Origin: a bacterium | GTDB lineage: Bacteria; Sysuimicrobiota; Sysuimicrobiia; Sysuimicrobiales; Segetimicrobiaceae | Direction: 5' to 3' | Assembly: GCA_035307765.1 (NCBI GenBank) | Contig: DATGHU010000018.1 | Location: 1 to 64,000, forward strand | DNA: 64,000 nucleotides | Part shown: positions 58,737-64,000 of the stretch, in pieces | Numbering within the stretch: the first letter of the stretch is position 1 | How the letters are laid out: each line of letters begins with the position of its first letter | Program-made: the position numbers and the translations under genes | Notes under the pieces: generated by a model | What the model was told of the DNA's origin: nothing | The model's database searches: none | What the model saw: only the letters and a program-made list of their open reading frames with translations

Positions 58737-59747
58737 ATGAACGCGATCGTGCTGCACGAGCCCGGGGGGTCGGGGGCCCTCCGGTTCGAGACCGTGGCCG
58801 ATCCTGCCCCGGGGGCTGGGGAGGCGGTCGTCCGCGTCCGGGCCGCGGCTCTCAACCACCGCGATCTGTTCATCTGCAAAGGACAGTATGCCGGTGTGCG
58901 GTTCCCCATCATTCTGGGATCGGATGGTGCCGGGGATGTCGTGGAGCTCGGGACGGGCGTGACAGACGTCCGCCGGGGCGATCGGGTCGTGATCAACCCC
59001 AGCCTGGACTGGGGCGACGATCCGCGGGCTCAGGGCCCGCGGTGGCGGATCCTCGGCCTCCCCGAAAACGGCACTTTTGCCGAATTGGTGAAGGTGCCTG
59101 CGGCGAACGTCCTGCCCCGCCCGCCTCATCTCTCCGACGAAGAAGCGGCGGCACTCCCCCTGGCGGGGTTGACGGCGTACCGTGCGGTGGTGACGCGCGG
59201 GCGCGTCCAGCGGGGCGAAACCGTGCTTGTAATGGGGATCGGCGGAGGGGTGGCGACTTTGGCGCTGCTGATCGCCAAGCAGGCCGGGGCCCGCGTGCTG
59301 GTGACGTCGGGGAGCGATGCGAAACTTGAGCGGGCACGGGCGCTCGGCGCGGATGGGGGATTCAACTACAAGACCGCGGACTGGGTGCGCGAAGTTCGGG
59401 GGGCCGCCGGGGGGACGGGGCCCGACCTCATCATCGACGGAGCGGGCGGCGCCACATTCGACCGGGCGCTCGACGCGGTTCGGCCGGGGGGGCGAATCGT
59501 CAGCTACGGTGCGACGACGGGAACCGCGCCCGAGGTCGCCGTCCGGCGCATCTTCTGGAAACAGCTCAACGTCCTTGGGTCGACGATGGGGACCCCGGAC
59601 GATTTCCGCGGGATGCTCTCGCTCTTCAGCGCAGCGGAGCTGCACCCGATTGTGGACCAGGCCTTCCCGCTCGCCGAGGTGGGCCGGGCCTTCCAGCGGA
59701 TGGATGAGGCGACCCAGTTCGGGAAGATCGTGTTGCGAGTCGGTTAG
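58737..59747 (+). CDS. Medium-chain dehydrogenase/quinone oxidoreductase family protein
   Basis: A 336-residue NAD(P)H enzyme. ATG 58737 follows GGGGGGAG. N-terminal N-H-R-D-L-F-I-C-K-G-Q-Y is typical of the alcohol-dehydrogenase-like MDRs, and the cofactor loop reads V-M-G-I-G-G-G-V-A-T-L-A. The catalytic zinc ligand pattern G-H-E is missing (L-G-S-D-G-A-G-D), so it is more like zinc-free quinone or enoyl reductases (YogA-like). Electron acceptor and substrate are unknown. It sits between the M20 gene and the AtzE-like amidase. Confidence 0.85.
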   Translation: MNAIVLHEPGGSGALRFETVADPAPGAGEAVVRVRAAALNHRDLFICKGQYAGVRFPIILGSDGAGDVVELGTGVTDVRRGDRVVINPSLDWGDDPRAQGPRWRILGLPENGTFAELVKVPAANVLPRPPHLSDEEAAALPLAGLTAYRAVVTRGRVQRGETVLVMGIGGGVATLALLIAKQAGARVLVTSGSDAKLERARALGADGGFNYKTADWVREVRGAAGGTGPDLIIDGAGGATFDRALDAVRPGGRIVSYGATTGTAPEVAVRRIFWKQLNVLGSTMGTPDDFRGMLSLFSAAELHPIVDQAFPLAEVGRAFQRMDEATQFGKIVLRVG

Positions 59748-59793
59748 CCGAACTTCTCGATCCGCCCGGGACGCATCGCCGAGGGGGGCTTTT

Positions 59794-61182
59794 GTGGATT
59801 CGGAGCTCTGCTTTCTCCCCATCGCCGACCTCGCCGCGCGGCTCGCACGCCGTGAGCTCTCCCCCGTCGAGCTTGTAACGGCACTGCTCGACCGCATCGA
59901 CCACTACGACGGCGCCCTGCACAGCTACATCACCGTCTGCCGTGAGTCCGCCCTCGACGCGGCCCGGCGGGCGGAGCGGGAGATTCACGCCGGAGGGGCC
60001 CGGGGGCCCCTCCACGGGATCCCGATCTCGCACAAGGACATTCACTTCACGCGGGGCATCAGGACGACGTGCCACTCTCGAACGATGCTGGATTTCGTCC
60101 CCGACCACGATGCCACGCACGTCCGGCGGCTGGCGGACGCCGGCATGATCCTGGTCGGGAAGACGAATACGACGGAGTTCGCCTGCGGCACGATGGATGT
60201 GTTCGGCACCGCCCGAAACCCATGGAACACCGCGTGCTACACGGGCGGATCGAGCGGGGGGTCGGGAGCCGCCGTCGCGTCCGGCCTCGCCGTCGCCGCC
60301 ACCGGGTCCGATACAGGAGGCTCCATTCGCATCCCGTCCGGCCTCTGTGGGATCGTCGGCATCAAGCCCACCTACGGGCGGGTCAGCCGGCACGGCGTTT
60401 TCCCGCTCAGTTGGAGCATGGATCACATCGGCCCGATGTGTCGAACGGTGGCCGATTGCGCGACGGTGCTGAGCGCGATGGCCGGGAGGGACCCCCGTGA
60501 TGCGACGTCCTCCGCGCGGCCCGTGCCGGACTACGCGGCAGCGCTGGCCGAGGAGATCCACGATGTTGTCCTCGGCGTCCCCGATCAGCACTTCTACGAA
60601 CACCTCGATCCGGAAGTCGATACGGCGATGCGCGGCGCGCTCCGCCACCTGGAAAGCCTCGGCATGCGGCTTACCCCCGTGACCCTCCCTCACGCCGGGG
60701 ACGTCGGCACCGTGGGGTGGGCCGTGATGGTGGCGGAGGCGTATGGGCAGCACGCCGGGCGCATGCGGCGTCAGTTCCCGGACTACGGTCTCCGGGCGCG
60801 GCAGCGCATCGCCGCGGGGGCGTTTATCACCGCCGCGGAGTACCAGCAGGCGGGGCAGATCCGCCGTCTGTGGATCCGTGAGGTCGACGACGCCCTGCGG
60901 GGGGTCCACGCGATCGTCACGCCGACCTTGCCGTTCCCGGCGTTTTCGGTCGAGACGCAGAACACCAACCCCCCCGAAACGACGTGGGGCACGATCCCGT
61001 TTAATCTCTCCGGGCACCCGGCGCTGACGGTCCCTTGCGGGTTCACCGCCACCGGGCTGCCCATCGGGATGCAGCTCATCGGACGAGTCTTCGACGAGAG
61101 GACGCTTTTCCGGATCGCACAGGCCTACGAACGGGCCGCGGAATGGCACAGGCGCCGTCCGAGATTGGAGGGCGCCGCATGA
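59794..61182 (+). CDS. Amidase-signature hydrolase, AtzE/GatA-like
   Basis: A 462-residue Ser-Ser-Lys amidase. GTG 59794 follows GAGGGGGG; the longer frame is out-of-family. The triad is visible: Lys in I-S-H-K-D-I-H, cis-Ser in G-S-D-T-G-G-S-I-R, and nucleophile Ser in the same segment, with the glycine-rich [10 protein letters not shown]. Its stop overlaps a small AtzG-like gene by four bases. AtzE of the cyanuric acid pathway (1-carboxybiuret hydrolase) works only with the small subunit AtzG; the same partner organisation is seen here, though substrate identity is not proven. Confidence 0.9.
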   Translation: MDSELCFLPIADLAARLARRELSPVELVTALLDRIDHYDGALHSYITVCRESALDAARRAEREIHAGGARGPLHGIPISHKDIHFTRGIRTTCHSRTMLDFVPDHDATHVRRLADAGMILVGKTNTTEFACGTMDVFGTARNPWNTACYTGGSSGGSGAAVASGLAVAATGSDTGGSIRIPSGLCGIVGIKPTYGRVSRHGVFPLSWSMDHIGPMCRTVADCATVLSAMAGRDPRDATSSARPVPDYAAALAEEIHDVVLGVPDQHFYEHLDPEVDTAMRGALRHLESLGMRLTPVTLPHAGDVGTVGWAVMVAEAYGQHAGRMRRQFPDYGLRARQRIAAGAFITAAEYQQAGQIRRLWIREVDDALRGVHAIVTPTLPFPAFSVETQNTNPPETTWGTIPFNLSGHPALTVPCGFTATGLPIGMQLIGRVFDERTLFRIAQAYERAAEWHRRRPRLEGAA

Positions 61183-61373
61183 GTGCCTTCACCCGCGCGT
61201 GGCTCCGAGCTGAGGCGGAACACCAGGGTCTCGCGCTGACCGAGGGCGATGTCGAAGCGATCTACGACCGGGTGCGCACGATCAAGGCTGCGCTCGTCGC
61301 ACTCAGGCCGGAGGTCACCGAAGGACTCGAGCCCCCGTACGAGTTCGTGGTCGCGGAGGAGCCGGAAGGCTAA
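61179..61373 (+). CDS. AtzG-like small amidase subunit (DUF4089 type)
   Basis: A 64-residue protein, [14 protein letters not shown] and so on, with its ATG inside the amidase stop (ATGA). The motif T-E-G-D-V-E-A-I-Y-D-R-V-R-T-I-K-A-A-L and the end P-Y-E-F are like the small GatC-like AtzG subunit. Such proteins stabilise the amidase and complete its active site pocket. Gene order strongly supports a two-subunit enzyme. Confidence 0.75.
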   Translation: MSAFTRAWLRAEAEHQGLALTEGDVEAIYDRVRTIKAALVALRPEVTEGLEPPYEFVVAEEPEG

Positions 61374-61442
61374 TATCCGCCCCGGACTTCATCCGCCGGA
61401 AGCCGGCGGGCCGGGCCGCCTCCCCCGGCGCGCGGTCGCCGA

Positions 61443-63152
61443 TCAGTCTGCGGGATCCGCCGCCTTCACCAGCACTTCCGCCTTGGGGGCACGCCTGTGG
61501 GCCATCGGGCCGACGTCCAATCGCTCGATCATCCGGCAGAAGACCCTGACGATTCGTGGGTCGAACTGCGTCCCCGCGCAATGCTCCAACTCCTTGATCG
61601 CCTGCCGACCGGGCCGGGCCCGCTTGTACGAGCGGCGGTCAACCATCGCGCTGTAGGCATCGACGACCGCCAGGATCCGGGCGCCCAGGGGGATCTCCTC
61701 GCCGGCCAGTCCGTCCGGATACCCGCTACCATCCCAGCATTCCTGATGATGCCGCACCAGCTGTGCGACCCCCCGCATCCGCTCGACCGAGAGGAGAATC
61801 CCCTCACCGATGATCGCGTGGTGCTGCATCACCGTGCGCTCCTCTTTGGTCAGCGGGCCCGGCTTTCGCAGGATCTGGTCGGGGACGCCGATCTTCCCGA
61901 TGTCGTGGAGCAGCGCGGCCCGCCGGATATCGCGGACCTCCTCCTCCCCGCAGCCCAGCGCGCGGCCAACGGCCTCGGCCAGGGAGGCAATGCGCTCGCT
62001 GTGCCCGGCGGTGTAGGTGTCGCGGGCTTCGACGGTGCGCGCCAGCGCTAGAACCACTTGAATGTGGGACTGTTCGAGATTCTGATTGACTCTCTCGTGC
62101 AATCGGGCCGCCTCGAGGGCTGAGACGCCTTGCGCGGCCAGGCCGCGGACGCGGCGGCGAACGGACTCGGTGAAGGCTCCGGGGGACGGACCCATCCCGC
62201 ACAACCAGGCTTGCAGGCGCTCGCCCCGCACCAACGGTACGTACGCGAGGATCTCTCCCTGCTTGCCGTCGCCCGTGGACGGCGACACGATCAGGTCGCC
62301 GCCGCCGCCCTCCGCCGATGGGATCAGGAAGGGGGGAAGCTCGGGCCGAGGAGCGTCTTCCTCGATCCCGCGGGTCGTCACGACGCGGGGCTCCTCGCCA
62401 TCCCCGCATATATAGGCGAGACCGCACGGGAGCTGGACGGCCTCCAAGAATACCTGCAGCAGAATGTCCAGCACCCCTCCCACTCGCAACTCGCCCGAGA
62501 GCCGGGCAGCGAGCGCATTGTAAAATTGCAACTCGTGGAGCTGGTCCTCGAGCTGTGAGGTCGCTTCTCGCAGCCGCTGATCGAGCACCCGAGTCCAGCG
62601 CAGACGTTCCCGGTTCACCCGATACTCTTGAACCATCATGCCCAGGAATAACGCCAGGAAGAACCCGCCGGCGATGATCGCGCCGAGCCGGAATCCCGCG
62701 CTCTCTAAGGTTTGAACCCGGCCGGCGCGCACCCAAAGGAGCACGATCATTCCGGCCATGGCCAGCGAAGCGGCGAGTGCCTGGCGGAGATTGAGACGGG
62801 CGGCCGCCTCGAGGATCGTCAGATAGTAGAGGAAGATGAACGGGCTGCTGAGGTTCCCGGAAATGACCACCACCAAGGTGATCACCAGGAGATCGAGCGC
62901 AATCGCCAGGTCGGGCCGCCGCAGCACAGCGAACCAGCGCGGGCCGGCCGCCAGCAAGATCACGTACCCGCCGAGCAGCAGGATGATACCGTTGATGGCG
63001 GGGTGTGCTACCGTGATCACCCCAAACCACAATGCGGGGATCAGCGTAAGCAGCATGAGCACGCGTATCAGGCTGATCCATTCCTCAGCGCTGCGGCCGC
63101 TGCCGTCGCTCACCACGGGCAGGGGTATGGGTCCACCACCGCTATCAGTCAT
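61443..63152 (-). CDS. Membrane HD-GYP protein with GAF-like domain
   Basis: A 569-residue protein. ATG 63152 (M-T-D-S-G-G-G-P-I) is chosen because the upstream frame is not membrane-like. About six transmembrane helices (residues 25-185) resemble a MASE-type sensor. A coiled-coil (R-W-T-R-V-L-D-Q-R-L-R-E-A) and a GAF-like domain (about 215-365) follow, then HD-GYP with H-S-E-R-I-A-S-L-A, H-D-I-G-K-I-G-V-P-D and G-Y-P-D-G-L. It should hydrolyse c-di-GMP. It converges with the AtzG-like gene. A second HD-GYP protein is at 44277. Confidence 0.9.
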   Translation of the reverse strand: MTDSGGGPIPLPVVSDGSGRSAEEWISLIRVLMLLTLIPALWFGVITVAHPAINGIILLLGGYVILLAAGPRWFAVLRRPDLAIALDLLVITLVVVISGNLSSPFIFLYYLTILEAAARLNLRQALAASLAMAGMIVLLWVRAGRVQTLESAGFRLGAIIAGGFFLALFLGMMVQEYRVNRERLRWTRVLDQRLREATSQLEDQLHELQFYNALAARLSGELRVGGVLDILLQVFLEAVQLPCGLAYICGDGEEPRVVTTRGIEEDAPRPELPPFLIPSAEGGGGDLIVSPSTGDGKQGEILAYVPLVRGERLQAWLCGMGPSPGAFTESVRRRVRGLAAQGVSALEAARLHERVNQNLEQSHIQVVLALARTVEARDTYTAGHSERIASLAEAVGRALGCGEEEVRDIRRAALLHDIGKIGVPDQILRKPGPLTKEERTVMQHHAIIGEGILLSVERMRGVAQLVRHHQECWDGSGYPDGLAGEEIPLGARILAVVDAYSAMVDRRSYKRARPGRQAIKELEHCAGTQFDPRIVRVFCRMIERLDVGPMAHRRAPKAEVLVKAADPAD

Positions 63153-63404
63153 TCTCGATCCCGCACCCTGCCGGCCGAGCACTAAGAGACCCCGCCGGCG
63201 TGACGATCCACTCAGTGTGTGCCCTGTTCGGCGCCCAAAAGGACATGTGGATGGGGCGCCTGTCCTCCTCGGCGCCGCGGGGCCTGACTCCCCGACACAT
63301 CCCCACGATCTTTGCCCAATGCGGGGGACGATGAGGGCAGGAAGCTGTGGCGCCCCGGGGAACCCCTCAAGGTCCGGACGATGCGATGAAAGAGGAGGAT
63401 GACG

Positions 63405-64000
63405 ATGGGAACGACTCGATATTTTCCGACCGACACCGTCCACTTCACCTGGGATAGTCGACACGCCCCGGTCATGACAATCGACAGCGGCGACACCGTG
63501 GTCGTCTCCACCCGCGACGTGAGCGACAATCAGATTACGCCGGCGTCGACCACCTCCACGCTCGCCACGTTGAACTGGGAGCGCGTCTATCCCCTCGCCG
63601 GCCCGATCTCTGTTCGCGGAGCCAAGCCCGGTGATACGCTGGCCATCGAGATCCTCGACATCCACACTCAGGGGTGGGGTTGGGCCGCGATCCTCACCGG
63701 CCTCGGGCTTCTGGCCGACGACTTCAAGACGCCCTACTTGAAGGTTTTCGACCTCGCCAACGGCGATGTCGCGCATCTGCGCGACGACATCGCGATCCCG
63801 ATCGAGCCATTCTTCGGCACGATGGGCGTATGCCCGGCTGGCGCGAACAAGCAAGCGGTAATGCCGCCGGGGCCGTTCGGGGGGAACATGGACACCCGCC
63901 AGCTCACCCGCGGCAGCACACTCTACCTCCCGGTGCAGGTCGACGGGGCCCTGTTCAGCTGCGGGGACGCCCACGCCGCGCAGGGTGATGGCGAGGTGTG
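63405..64000 (+). CDS. Acetamidase/formamidase family protein, 5' part (runs off the window)
   Basis: About 198 residues are visible. ATG 63405 has GAGGAGG at six-base spacing. The start M-G-T-T-R-Y-F-P-T-D-T-V-H-F-T-W-D-S and G-P-I-S-V-R-G-A-K-P-G-D-T-L-A-I-E-I-L match FmdA/AmdA, and N-M-D-T-R-Q-L and G-D-A-H-A-A-Q-G-D-G-E-V are the family signatures. The enzyme releases ammonia from formamide or acetamide. The C-terminal third is outside the window. It joins the hydrolases of this region as a nitrogen-releasing amidase. Confidence 0.9.
   Translation, partial: MGTTRYFPTDTVHFTWDSRHAPVMTIDSGDTVVVSTRDVSDNQITPASTTSTLATLNWERVYPLAGPISVRGAKPGDTLAIEILDIHTQGWGWAAILTGLGLLADDFKTPYLKVFDLANGDVAHLRDDIAIPIEPFFGTMGVCPAGANKQAVMPPGPFGGNMDTRQLTRGSTLYLPVQVDGALFSCGDAHAAQGDGEV

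Noticed and set aside
59626-61149. A 507-codon minus-strand frame opposite the amidase
   Set aside because: Shadow frame; the plus-strand amidase has all catalytic motifs.
1-64000. CRISPR arrays, rRNA genes, replication origin
   Set aside because: No regularly spaced repeats, no conserved rRNA segments and no DnaA-box cluster were noticed.

Overview
The window is chromosomal DNA from an uncultivated, high-GC bacterium. Starts are mostly preceded by strong GGAGG-type ribosome sites, ATGA/GTGA gene overlaps are common, and the gene content (many solute-binding proteins, M20/M19/amidase hydrolases, Ku, Ada, a GrdB-type selenoprotein, IS481-like elements) fits a soil or sediment lineage in or near Terrabacteria (ANGP1/Sysuimicrobiota- or Chloroflexota-like) or Rokubacteria. 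There is no rRNA gene, so the assignment is weak.

Layout. 1-9 kb is an accessory, visibly less GC-rich block. It opens with the end of one insertion sequence, then a complete IS481-like element (421-1564, 28-bp inverted repeats, 5-bp GCAAG duplication) whose transposase has an in-frame TAG. Two small secreted proteins, a large ATPase/TPR/LuxR regulator, a broken HTH/zinc-ribbon gene, a cysteine-synthase-like enzyme and a PhnB-like protein follow. 9-25.7 kb is core-like DNA: an HAF-repeat exported protein, transporters, a broken DapA-like aldolase gene, acyl-CoA ligase, Crp/Fnr regulator, aldehyde dehydrogenase, ketopantoate reductase-like protein, and a four-gene quinone/electrophile-detoxification operon (ring-cleaving dioxygenase, esterase, HxlR regulator, aldo/keto reductase). 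It ends with a GrdE-like/GrdB pair. The GrdB gene is interrupted by a TGA at 25439 that reads as selenocysteine and is followed directly by a SECIS-like hairpin. 25.7-28.7 kb is a second lower-GC patch with a decayed DUF2294-like gene, tRNA-Ser(CGA) and a membrane protein with an extra soluble domain.

28.7-46.7 kb holds an ABC import cassette mixing a family-5 (peptide-type) binding protein with SsuB/SsuC-type ATPase and permease and a TauA/SsuA-type binding protein, two transglutaminase-like genes, Ku, an XRE-TPR regulator, cupredoxins, a sugar-nucleotide decarboxylase, CsaA, Ada, a SufR-like Fe-S regulator divergent from a tandem-domain secreted protein plus plastocyanin-like protein, an HD-GYP phosphodiesterase and an ATP-grasp ligase. 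46.7-64 kb is rich in catabolic enzymes acting on amides and peptides (M19 dipeptidase-like, two M20 hydrolases, an amidohydrolase, an AtzE-like amidase with an AtzG-like small subunit, acetamidase/formamidase) with an enolase-superfamily enzyme, a non-canonical NRAMP transporter, an S41-like protein and a second HD-GYP protein.

Several genes contain frameshifts (11.5, 26.1 and 33.7 kb). Some may be sequencing errors; others include losses or decay that look real.
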